From Mesostigma viride (taxonomy: Eukaryota; Streptophyta; Mesostigmatophyceae; Mesostigmatales; Mesostigmataceae), in contig RPFO01002324.1 in NCBI GenBank assembly GCA_009746045.1, positions 126,001-190,000 on the forward strand: DNA of 64,000 nucleotides, in the 5' to 3' direction. The translations under genes and the position numbers were made by a program. Numbering within the stretch: the first letter of the stretch is position 1; each line of letters starts with the position of its first letter. The notes under the pieces are model-generated. The model did not search any database, was not told the origin of the DNA, and saw only the letters and a program-made list of their open reading frames with translations. This document shows, piece by piece, positions 1 to 9,239 of this stretch.

Positions 1-316
1 ACGATGACAGGTAGCAGTCTAGTCACTGCATCGTGCGATCACAAATCAATGCACGCTGCAGTACGGTCCCTATCTAGGATACTCTAGTACCGTCCAATGA
101 CAGGACACTACGTATACTGGGTACTGACATCTGTCACGTACCTCAGTACCCAAAGTACCTATCTAGGGAAACGTATGCGACTCGACTAGCATTCCTATCT
201 GTATAGCCCACGTGGTATTTATATTCACATACCAACGTAGGTTTACAAGGCTTATTCATACGTTGTATTCACAATGCCTTTGAGACTTAGTCTACAGCAA
301 AGCATGGAGACTAACT
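1..316 (-). repeat. Copia-1 3' LTR, partial
   Basis: This matches the distal part of the LTR at 7017-7489 base for base over most of its length and ends at CTAACT (311-316). The first ~157 bp lie outside the window. Confidence 0.92.
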
Positions 317-690
317 CCAGTATTGTTTTATTATTTATTTCTTAATGCAGGTCTGCACCCCCAACATTATTGTTATTGTTTTTAAGTTGATTAGGGGTAC
401 AAAAGAGACATGGCTGGTTGAGCCAGGTTGGTTACAGCTGGCTGTTCTGGCCAGGTGTTATATTGCACATTAAATAAGGTGTACACAGCTGGCTGGTTTG
501 GCCAGTTACTGAAGCACACATTAAGTAAATGGATACAAAGCTTGTGTCCTCAAGCTGCAAATGGATACAAATCTGACCTAGCCAGCACTCACACCCCACA
601 ACGAATGTGTTGAATTTTATGGCGCCCAGCAGCTATCGCTGTGGTAAGGGGGTGTGGTGGTTGTGTACTGTGCTATGGCCAGTCATTTAT
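317..690 (-). other. Copia-1 3' untranslated region
   Basis: The stretch lies between the pol stop codon (TGA on the minus strand at 691-693) and the 3' LTR. It contains only short open frames, which recur identically in Copia-2, so they are shared by descent. In element sense the last bases before the LTR are AT-rich and end in ACTGG. No polypurine tract is visible at the expected place. Confidence 0.7.
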
Positions 691-1494
691 TCAAACACTG
701 ACTCTGATATCATAGGGGTTCATGTTCTGAAAGAGGAGCTGGTACTGTTGGCCAGCAGCATCCCGCAGCTTCGTGAGAGCGTCTGCTGGGTTGTCCTCAT
801 CATCCACATGAGTCCAGCTGGAAAAATAGGTGGCCTCCTGTTTGAGGATCACCCAATCCAGTCAGTGTGGACAGCAGCAGAGACAGATTTCTTGGTTAGA
901 AAACTGATCACAGATTGGCTGTCAGTATAGAGATGTGAGATGACATTGCATGTGCTGCCTGCCTGGGTTTGTAGCCAGGTGAGCATGTGCTGCAGGGAAC
1001 GAGCATGCAATGCAGCAGACACCACAGCACGACATTCAGCTGAGTTGCTGCTGCCAGGTTTTCTGCGGTGTAGCCTGCTGTACCAGGAAGTGAGGGACAT
1101 GTAATCTGACCTGTTGGTGAGAAAAAACAGCCCTGATTCCCGTGCCCCCATCTGATTGATTGTTCTGCTCTCCATGGAGCTGTCCATGACACTGGATGTG
1201 GATGTCTTCCATCAGATTCAGGCCATGGAGGATGAGGGGGGGCAGTCATGACCAACTTCCTGATGTGACTGCATTTGATTTGACTAGAACATCATGGGTG
1301 ACCCTGCTGATGACAGCTAAGGGAGCCCCACAGATGGCTGACCACCACCCCAGTTTGCCCTGAACAGTGGCACACATGTGTAAGGGGAGGTAGTGTGATG
1401 CAGCAGATCTAGACAATCTTGATATATTCTGCAGGAGGAGAGAGAGAGCAGACCCATTGATCTGGCTGCCTGTGCAGCTGCAACATGATGCCAC
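691..1494 (-). pseudogene. Copia-1 RNase H domain (frame-broken)
   Basis: The minus strand encodes a copia-type RNase H in overlapping frames (1246-1494, 849-1187, then on to the stop at 691). Recognisable landmarks are a VMDSSMES segment, an SNSAEC segment with the catalytic Glu, and LYTDSQSV with the catalytic Asp. The C-terminus reads HVDDEDNPADALTK, matching the usual copia ending of N-ADxLTK type. Compared with Copia-2, one- and two-base losses near 1190-1260 and a disrupted stretch near 1400 break the frame, so this copy cannot make a complete RNase H. Confidence 0.8.
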
Positions 1495-2845
1495 AGAACT
1501 GGATGGGGGTTGTGCTCAATTCCACCTGTTTGCCAATCTCATATGATTCCTGGACCTGCTGAATAAAGGTTTCCACCTCAGCTCTAGGCCCACAAATGAG
1601 TTGGTCATCTCCATGCCACACAAAGAACAGCAGTCCAGAGGGGGTGGGTACAACAAAAAAGCATGGGTCCAGGTCATCATACGTGGCCTTGAGCTTTTTG
1701 AATACTTCCTCTGCTGAGTCTCTGAAAATTTTTGGGGCACTGACAAGCCCTTCCACCCCAATGTTGATGATAAGGTGGGGCTCATCAATATAAGGTTTCC
1801 ACACAGCTGGGGTGTCTACCACGTACACCTTCCCTTTCCACACAGATTCAGCCTTTTCTGGGTCCCCCCTGAGGAAGGCCCTTTTAATATCAGTGGCTTT
1901 GCAGACATAGTCTTGGCCTGCATTGAGGTTGTGGAGGAATAGGGAGAGCATGATCCTGAGTGAGGTTTGTTGCAGCCCAGGTGTGTATGTTTCCCCTTTT
2001 GGCAGTGTGGATGTCCCCTTTAATTCTGTGACACATGGTCTGGCATGGAAGATTGGGGAGCCCACTTTTTGTGGTTTTTGTTTGAGAACAAATTTTAATC
2101 TGAGCTTTTTGGCTCCCTCTGGCACGTCCCATGAAGGGGTGACAGGCGGTTTGTATTGAGGGTTTTTGGGGTTGGGCAGGACCCATTCCTGCCTGGCTTG
2201 GTGGACAATGGCCATCAGCCACTTGGTAAACCCTTTTTGTGTTTTGCATTCTTGTATGACGTGGGAGATTTGGTGGGGTGAGTGCATGGCTATGTCCCAC
2301 TTACCCAGCCCAAAGGCTGAGGGATGGAGGAACTGGCTGTGCACTAACTTGTCCAGATCAGGGATCTCCCCTGGTGCATACTGAGTGTTGACTGCCTTGA
2401 TGACAGCATCCATACCAGGGACAATACTGGAGAGAGGGATTTTAAAGTGGTCCAGAGGAACTGCACCCACCCCTGTGACACTGAGCTCATTAGCTGAGAT
2501 AAGCACCCCAGGATAGGATACAAAAGGTTCCCCCAACAAGGTGTTACCAGAGTACCCCTCCACCACCTGGAAGGGTGTCTGAATACCAAGTATAGGGAGC
2601 ATCACTTGTCCCACTACATCCAGTGAGCTTTGGCCTGAGAAATCCTGCACCCGTGCCCAAAATGAAGGTGCAATCTCAAGACCAGGGATGGCTTGTGCAC
2701 TGATCACACTGACCTGTGCCTGAGTGTCTATTGCCAGGGTCCAGGGGTCCTGACTAGTGCACACAGCTGAGACTTTTGCCAACCCTGCGGCCACAGCAGC
2801 TTGTTGCTTATGTGACCTGTGTAATGCTTGCAAGGCGACTGCCAA
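1409..2845 (-). pseudogene. pol: Copia-1 retropepsin-like plus reverse transcriptase segment
   Basis: A 478-residue open frame. The N-terminal ~130 residues resemble a retropepsin: a hydrophobic strand with IDTQAQVSVIS in place of the usual DTG/DSG motif, then a TLLGEPF segment like the second conserved protease motif. The rest is a copia RT (RVT_2 type): KATDIKRAFLRGD corresponds to the usual LDVKNAFLHGD, and FVWHGDDQLICG corresponds to the YVDD catalytic box. The protease-like part follows the integrase, opposite to ordinary copia order. The frame is cut from the integrase by indels near 2850 and from RNase H near 1410. Confidence 0.82.
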
Positions 2846-2852
2846 TTTGACC

Positions 2853-4295
2853 TCAGAGCGGGAGGTTGGCAGACAATTTGGTGCCTTGGGGCTGAGCTAA
2901 TGCTTCCAACCCAGCTACCTCGTGCCTGGTTAAGCAATCCCCAGGTTGTGAAGTGGGCCTGGCTTCACTGAGGGTGGAAGGGTTCACAGAGGGTGCTGTG
3001 GTGCTGTCAACAGCAGTAATTGGTGGCTCAGAGCTACTGCTGGGCATGCTGGAGTTGCCAGATAGAAGTAGTGAGTCCATGCTTAAAGACTCTTCCCCAG
3101 GCACGTCTGCCATGGGAGAATAATACTTCTTAATTCTATGACAGCTCACCCTGTGACGCTTCCCATTGATATTGTGCTTGACCTCCACGGTCTTGCTGTT
3201 TTTGGTAAATCCACGGATGGTAACTGGACCTAGCCAAGTTCCAACCTTACCAAAGCTGTTTTCCTTGTAATAGAGAACTTGATCACCTTTTTGGAATACT
3301 GGCCTGGAATGGGTTTTATCTTTTTCTGCCAGTTTTGCTGAGGTTTGTGCACGTGCAGTGTTGTACAGTGCTATCACCTCTGGGGGATATACACCTGCCT
3401 GCAGGCCTGCTGGGATTACTTCACCCCACGTGGCATGCAAGACAGGTCTCATGTTTAGGGTTGTGCACATTTCATGACACCAGAGTGCCCTGTCACAATA
3501 GACCCCTGAAGTAGCATCCTTGGAAGGATTTTTGGCTAGTAGGGTTTTGACAGATCTGATGGTTCTTTCAATGACCCCCTGACCCTCATGATCTTCCAGC
3601 CCAGCAATCTCTATTGCTTCACACCCTTCCAGGTCAGTCAGACAAGAAAATTGTTGATCAAGCAAAATTCTGTCAACTGGGTAGAATCTGGGTAAAGCAA
3701 TCATGAGTGCAACACGTAGCTGCCCTGCAGACATGCCAGGTAGGGGTTCCATTACTGTGAACCTGGACCATGAGTCTTTTAGGATCAGGTAGGGTTGGAC
3801 ATCTTTGTTGATGTGCATCACATCCCCCACTATCATGCCCCTATTGGTGGAAGGAGTTGCAGTATGCCATTTTTGAGGTTTGGGGCTATTGAACTGACAT
3901 TCTTGACAGTGTTGTCTAGCCAGTTTTACTGCATTCCTGAGTTGTTTTCCCATGCTACTACCCCCCAGCCGTCTGGCCAGTTCCTCAGCCACTGTTTCAT
4001 GACCCATGGCTAGGTGCAGCTGATGAGCAAGCTCCTTGATATCTATGGAGTTGTCAACAGTAGGGGTTAGTGCTTTTATGTAAGGTTCCAGAACAGGGTG
4101 TTGGGAGGACAGTAAGGTTGCTGCCTCAAAATCAATTATGCCCTGGTTGCCATCCCCAATGGTAATGAGATCATCATCCTCAGAGTACATAAGGTGAGTG
4201 AACTCACATTGATTTGGGTAGCGAGGCCTGTTGCAACGGCTGCCTGGAGGCCCCAGGGGATGACGTGCGTGCCAGCAGCCCGGGCAGAGATCCAC
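2853..4295 (-). pseudogene. pol: Copia-1 integrase segment with second zinc motif
   Basis: A 480-residue frame starting just after the gag zinc knuckle. It opens with a second Cys/His cluster (CPGCWHARH) and then carries an integrase: HHCC zinc-binding domain (HLAMGH ... CQEC), core Asp in GDVMH, a second Asp in LLDQQF and Glu in GVIERT. A C-terminal segment resembling an integrase SH3-like domain (GDQVLYYKENSFGKVGTWLG) follows. There is no room for a protease between the zinc knuckle and the integrase. Downstream the frame is lost near 2853 by base losses relative to Copia-2. Confidence 0.85.
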
Positions 4296-5595
4296 CCCGT
4301 TGGCCAGGGAGTCGTTGTTGGGGCAGTTGTGCCGTGCGTGCCCTCGTTGGAAGCACCTCAGGCACCTTATGGACCCCCCAGGGTTGCCAGGCTGGTTGTT
4401 GTTGTGTTGTTGTTGTTGTTGTTTCCCTGCTGGGACCGGTTCTGGCCCTGCTGGGACCTGTTGTTGTTGTTGTTTTGGCCCTGTTGGGACCTGTTGTTAT
4501 TGTTGCCCTGCTGGGACCTGTTGTTGTTGTTGTTGTTGTTGTTGTTGGGGTTGCCATGCAGGGGCACACGGTGCCACGTGTTGCCACGCCCCTGAGAGCC
4601 ACTGCCCCCTTGGTGGGAGGACTTGTGGGTCTTGGGTGCCCCCCCTGGCTGGCCTGCCCCTTGCGTTTGTGGCCTTGGACACCCTGGACCTTGGGGTCCT
4701 GGGCCTGGTTGTTGCCAGTACCCAGGGGGTCCACTGCCTCCTCGATATAGAGCATGGCAGCTCTGAAGTTGTCCCAGAGGGACTTGAGGCCTGTAAGCAG
4801 GGTAGCCAGGACAGAAGGTTGCAAATTAGCTTTTGTTAGCCAGGTGTGGATGAGATACCTTGGTTGGAGCTTGAGAAGCTCAAGGTCTTTCTCAATCATT
4901 ACCCTGTATGTTTTTGCATCCCCAGAGAGGTTATTCTTGTTCACCTTATATGCAGCAAGCCAGTTGAAACGTTCTACTGCTTCCATGTGGTTATTGGTAA
5001 GCACTAGCTGTTTCAGATCAGTGATAAAGGTAGGCCACTGTTCAATGGCTGCTTCAGGTGTCAGGGTACGTTCCTGATAGGTTTGAATCAATGCTCTGAT
5101 TGCAGGAGATGATTGATGGAATGTGGAGGAGGCCCTGAGAGCCTTAAACTGATGTCTAAGGTTAAGACCTTCCATCCCATACTCCAAAGCAAAAACAAAT
5201 TGCTTAGCTTGTTCAACAGTGTGACCCTCAGGCAAGCCAGCAATATTGATTTTGGATTCCTTTTTATGAGGGTTAAACACACCTGTGAGAGGGGGGTTGG
5301 CCCTCAAGAAGCTGTCGGTTGCTTGTTGCAGGCGGGTGGGGTCCAGGTTGATGGTCCCCCGCTCATACCGCGACATCAGGGCGCGCAGGCCCTCGACAGT
5401 TTGCAGCTGGTTAGCTGTTAACTGCTGATCTTGCAACGAGGCCAGCTGGGCCTGGAGAATGGCGAGCTGTTCCAGGACATCCCCGCTCCTTGGGGGGGCC
5501 TCAGCAGGCCTGTTGGGTGCCTGTGGCACCTCTGCACCTCCCCCCAGGGCCTCCTGGGGTCCTGGCCACCCCCCTGGTTTGGGAGGGGGCCCCAA
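4204..5595 (-). pseudogene. gag: Copia-1 gag, C-terminal (capsid-like) part
   Basis: A 463-residue frame holding the second half of gag: a short coiled-coil-like stretch (AILQAQLASLQDQQLTANQL), then a mostly helical region with conserved blocks such as QFVFALEYGMEGL and NLSGDAKTYRVMIEKDLELL that also occur in Copia-2 and Copia-3. Near 4400-4550 it runs into an AAC-rich tract coding for Asn runs separated by RSQQG, where the frame differs between copies. The true frame continues upstream into 5418-6998; one C is missing near 5573 relative to Copia-2. Confidence 0.82.
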
Positions 5596-6998
5596 CCCAC
5601 AGGGCGAACCTGGGGTGGTGGGGGAGGGGGAGGGGGGGTCATGGTGGCCCTGGGGGAGCCCGGGGGTGTCCGGGTAACCCCACTGGGTCCAGCCCCATCG
5701 GTGGAGGGGCGGGCAGGGGTGTCTGCCTCTGCTCTCCTCCTGGCCTCCTCCCGCATGAGACGCTTCATCTCCTTGCGTACCTCATGCTCCCGGAGGGCTG
5801 CCTGAAAAGCAGCCTCATCCTCGGGTATGTCAGGGAGTGGTTCTCCCATGATCATAGCAGGCCGGACTGGACAGTCCGCCTCTTTGCCCTTCCTCGCGCC
5901 CAGGGCCAGCAGTCCCTCCTTGTACTGCAGGGGTTGGGGGGGAGAGGGTTTCTTGCTGGTGGTTTCCAGCGGGGGGGCTTCTTCAGCTACCACCCCATGT
6001 TTGGCCAAGATGGCCTCCGTGACCCTGGCTTGGGTGATGGAGGACATGGTTTTAAAGTGTGCTGACCGAGCAAGCTCGGCCAGGTCTTGACTGTCCGCAT
6101 AGTGCATGGGATAGTCAGCATTTTTTAAGAGGTCACGTAACCGCTGGGTGGCCTCGCGGTACGCGTCCGCCATCGCCTGGTGGGTAGCCAGGCGACGGGC
6201 GGCTTCCTCTTCATATTCTTGCCGCTTAGCGGCGAGCCGAAAAGCCGCCTCTCGGCGGACCTCTCGGTCCCGCTGCCGCTCTCGGCGTTCTTCATTTGCC
6301 ACCAGCGCGGCCTGCTCGACCGCCAGGAGCGCTGGGGTAAGATTGATCTCAGTCTCCCCATCGGGGAGACTGGCAGTGTCGGATACCTCATCGTCGGACA
6401 TTGGTTGTCCGGCGATGGGTTCCACAGGTTTTCGCACCACCCGTGCGAGTTTAATACTCTCCATGTCCTTCTTCTTGCGAAGAAGGGACGCAGAGGGTCG
6501 CCCAAACGTTAGCTCAATGTGGTTATGTCCCTGGGCGAAAGGGACATTAAGGTTTGATGTGGCGGGACGAAAGGTAATCGTCCCGTCCGGTGCCACCGAG
6601 GCCGTCTGACGGGGCATACGCTCCCGAAGAGATGGCAACGTGGGGCCGGACTGTGGAGCCTCAGTGGGGTTTACCACCGAGGTCTCCGCAGCCATGGCCG
6701 CGCCAGCCGTGGTTGCGGCTGGGGCGGCCGCCGGAGTCGAGGGTAAGCCGGTCTCCCCGGGGGGAGCCGTCTCGGCCTCCGGCCTCGCAGGGGAGGGGGG
6801 TAGGTCGGTCGGCTTTGCAGCCGCCGTCCCCTCGTCCTGGCAACCATTGTGAGTCTTTTTGTTCTTTTTCTTTTTCTTGGAAATGGCCGCATCGCCAGCC
6901 GGCTTCTTGTTGTTGTCTCTGGGCATCCGCCGATCCTGCCCATCATCATCCTCGTTGTAGGAAAGCTTCTTAGCGACAGTCTTGTTCGTGATAGCCAT
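5418..6998 (-). pseudogene. gag: Copia-1 gag, N-terminal disordered/coiled-coil part
   Basis: A 526-residue frame whose Met lies only 18 bases after the 5' LTR. It has an acidic then Lys-rich start (SKKKKKNKK near residue 40), a Pro/Ala-rich stretch, a charged probable coiled coil (EERRERQRDREVRREAAF and following, about residues 230-300), and a proline run (PPPPPPPP). The last ~50 residues are out of frame after a homopolymer difference at about 5573. The same start and domain layout occur in Copia-2 and Copia-3, which supports the start codon. Confidence 0.82.
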
Positions 6999-7016
6999 GG
7001 TAGCAAATAAAATTCA

Positions 7017-7489
7017 AGTTAGAATGCGGTGGGATATATTGCTTGAGAACACTGAAGGCTTGGAGCAATGAATTGCTTGGTTCATTAGAAAATAGGTTTA
7101 CCCTTTATCAACGTTCCTCTCACCGGCTGCGCCGCCAGTGACCGTTGGGTGCAGACCGTTGGCCCGAGGCCACACGATGACAGGTAGCAGTCTAGTCACT
7201 GCATCGTGCGATCACAAATCAATGCACGCTGCAGTACGGTCCCTATCTAGGATACTCTAGTACCGTCCAATGACAGGACACTACGTATACTGGGTACTGA
7301 CATCTGTCACGTACCTCAGTACCCAAAGTACCTATCTAGGGAAACGTATGCGACTCGACTAGCATTCCTATCTGTATAGCCCACGTGGTATTTATATTCA
7401 CATACCAACGTAGGTTTACAAGGCTTATTCATACGTTGTATTCACAATGCCTTTGAGACTTAGTCTACAGCAAAGCATGGAGACTAACT
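7017..7489 (-). repeat. Copia-1 5' LTR
   Basis: A 473-bp LTR bounded by AGTTAG and CTAACT. On the minus strand a TATAAAT box lies at 7390-7396 and could set transcription start. The sequence is nearly identical to the LTRs of Copia-2. Confidence 0.92.
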
Positions 7490-7930
7490 GGTGCCCGACC
7501 GCGACAGCAGGCCGCCGCGAGTGCCGTCCTCCATGATGTGAACCAGTTGGCCGGGCTGGCCGTAGCACACGGCTGTCCAAGCGTACAAGTCCTCGAAGGA
7601 CTCCATGACGGCCGCAAACATGCTGGCGCGGGACAGACTGTTGAACGCGTTGTGGCAGTCGACCTTGACGACAGCGTGGGTGGGGTGGGCCTCGAGGTAG
7701 GCCTGCACCGAATGGATGAGGATATCCGCCCCGCCTGGAGTCGTCACCCCCAGCTGGGCCGCCACCGAGGTCTCACCCGCTGCGAGGGGCGGGCAGAAAA
7801 AGGCACGGAGCTCGGGCGCCTTTTGGCGGCAGATCACTTTGCCCACGAGCTTGCGGAGCACCTCACCGCAGGCGATCGGGCGCACCTTGCCCTCGGGGGG
7901 TGGCAAGACACCCTTGAGCAGAGCGAGGAG
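7490..7930 (-). pseudogene. Non-LTR reverse transcriptase fragment
   Basis: The minus strand encodes a piece of an RT fingers/palm region: a block KVRPIACGEVLRKLVGKV, a QLGVTTPGGAD block and VVKVDCHNAFNSLSR (motif A, catalytic Asp in KVD). This pattern is common in R2- or RandI-like non-LTR elements of algae and oomycetes; the clade call is tentative. The frame runs off its left end exactly where Copia-1 is inserted, so the rest of the palm should lie to the left of the window. On the right it degenerates near 7925. Confidence 0.72.
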
Positions 7931-8246
7931 GCGAGGTATATATATAGAATAGGCTCGGAAAAAACACAAAGGCAGGAGCACGGTGACTCATCTGGAACAT
8001 GAAGAAGGGAAATCTTTTCGTTACAGGAAAGAGGTGTCAAGTATGACAATTGGAAGGCCCCCCCACTGGGAATCCACATGTTCCGAGTCCATTCAGCTGT
8101 GTTGTTAGCCACATCCTGCCCCGGGGAGATGCATCATGGACCACCGCTATTGCGTAACGGGTGTTATGCAGTGAATATTGACTTACCTCAATATGCTCCG
8201 CTCTGGTTCTGTTTGATGTCTTAGCTCTCAGTGCATCTGAATCATC
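7931..8246. other. Unassigned stretch upstream of the Penelope-like ORF
   Basis: No domain is recognisable on either strand. It may be the 5' flank of the Penelope-like element whose ORF starts at about 8247, plus the junction with the RT fragment on the left. A TATATATA run lies near 7938-7945. Confidence 0.4.
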
Positions 8247-8297
8247 ATGAAACACCTTATGACTTTCTGGCATGCTCTTACCCTCCACAGAATGCGG
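8247..8297 (+). pseudogene. Penelope-like element, start of ORF (5' of Gypsy-1 insertion)
   Basis: A Met at 8247 follows an in-frame TGA at 8238-8240. Seventeen codons run open to the Gypsy-1 junction. The phase at the TSD (TGCGG here, TACGG at 21426-21430) continues in frame into the open frame to the right of Gypsy-1, so the piece is probably the N-terminus of the same ORF. The split is inferred from the TSD and phase, not from homology, because the segment is short. Confidence 0.6.
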
Positions 8298-8861
8298 TGT
8301 TACGTCCTAAACTTCTACCTCCATCTCTACCTCTACTGGGCCTGATACTACCTAAATTGGTCAGGCCTCCTCTACTAAAACCCCTAGCGAAAGACGAACG
8401 AGACGGAGCTGATCTCAATGCATTCACGTATGTGTTGCTATAATACGCCATACAACCATTTACCCGAACCCGTTTATTCCAGGAATAGAGGAAGGAAACA
8501 CACTACACTGCCGTGACCCAAGCCTATATGTGTTAATTCATTTAACACACGCCGAGTGACCACACGAGGGGTAGAACGTGCATAAATGGTCACCAACGGT
8601 CCAGCATGCTCGGGCCGACCTGGCCCTCGCCTACAGATGCACAGACAGATGCACAGATGCACGCTGGTCCACTACATTCTACCAAAGGATAAGGACCACT
8701 AATAAAGTACGCGGCGCGACGCCCAAAAGCACCCAATGTACCACAGTACTGTTACGAGGACAATAATGTCCCAGTTGGAACTACACGTAAACCTAGGAAC
8801 GACCGAGGCAAAAGACCTAATTTACGTCCGTAACTACAACGAATTGTTACGCGACGTAACA
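8298..8861 (-). repeat. Gypsy-1 3' LTR
   Basis: 564 bp, same length as the copy at 20862-21425, differing at about four sites. Its left edge abuts TGCGG, the target duplicate. Confidence 0.95.
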
Positions 8862-8880
8862 CCTCCCCCCCCACAAAGGT
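8862..8880 (-). other. Gypsy-1 polypurine tract
   Basis: On the minus strand the bases just before the 3' LTR read GTGGGGGGGGAGG, a polypurine tract suited to priming plus-strand DNA synthesis. Its position directly next to the LTR supports the LTR boundary. Confidence 0.8.
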
Positions 8881-9239
8881 AGGGAGCCCTCTCCCTACGC
8901 ACAGGGAGGAAACCAAGGGGTAGGAAAAACCTAATGCACCCAGCACACACCAACACAATCGACAGGCCATCCAAGATACAAAGCACCAACGTGTTAACTC
9001 GGTTCCACCACCACTCCGGGTGGTGTAGGGTTAGCCAGCACCAAGCCTGGTGGGAGGTTCCCCTAACTGCCTGGCACAGAGGCCTTGCCGGGGGGGAACG
9101 GCACTAGGCAGGACACACAGAGTAAACAAATCAGTACCAAGGACCAAGAACGACCAATCAACTGGCCAGAATATGAGGGCGACTCTATATACCGGAGGGA
9201 CAACACCCTCAGGTCGGGCCTAAGGCCCTCTATCTAGTT
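8862..9239 (-). other. Gypsy-1 3' untranslated region
   Basis: Lies between the extra ORF and the 3' LTR. It contains a perfect 8-bp hairpin, GTAGGGAG-CCCT-CTCCCTAC (8879-8898), and otherwise no feature I recognise. Confidence 0.6.

Larger units (their letters stand above)
1..7489 (-). mobile_element. Copia-1, Ty1/copia-type LTR retrotransposon (left LTR partial)
   Basis: The element reads on the minus strand. Its 5' LTR is at 7017-7489 and its 3' LTR at 1-316, cut by the window edge. LTRs of this family begin AGTTAG and end CTAACT, a 6-bp inverted repeat defined from the two copies with intact TSDs. The internal part encodes gag, zinc knuckle, integrase, retropepsin-like, RT and RNase H segments in several broken frames and is nearly identical to Copia-2 (29576-37225). 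It lies in a non-LTR reverse transcriptase fragment that continues at 7490; the expected 5-bp target duplicate on the right would be GGTGC, but its partner is outside the window. Confidence 0.93.

Noticed and set aside
4194-4839. Long plus-strand frames rich in Val, Cys or Leu runs across the GTT tract (also at 33933-34576 and 45415-46089 on the other strand)
   Set aside because: They are the antisense of the AAC tract that codes for Asn in copia gag; repeats of three keep every frame open.
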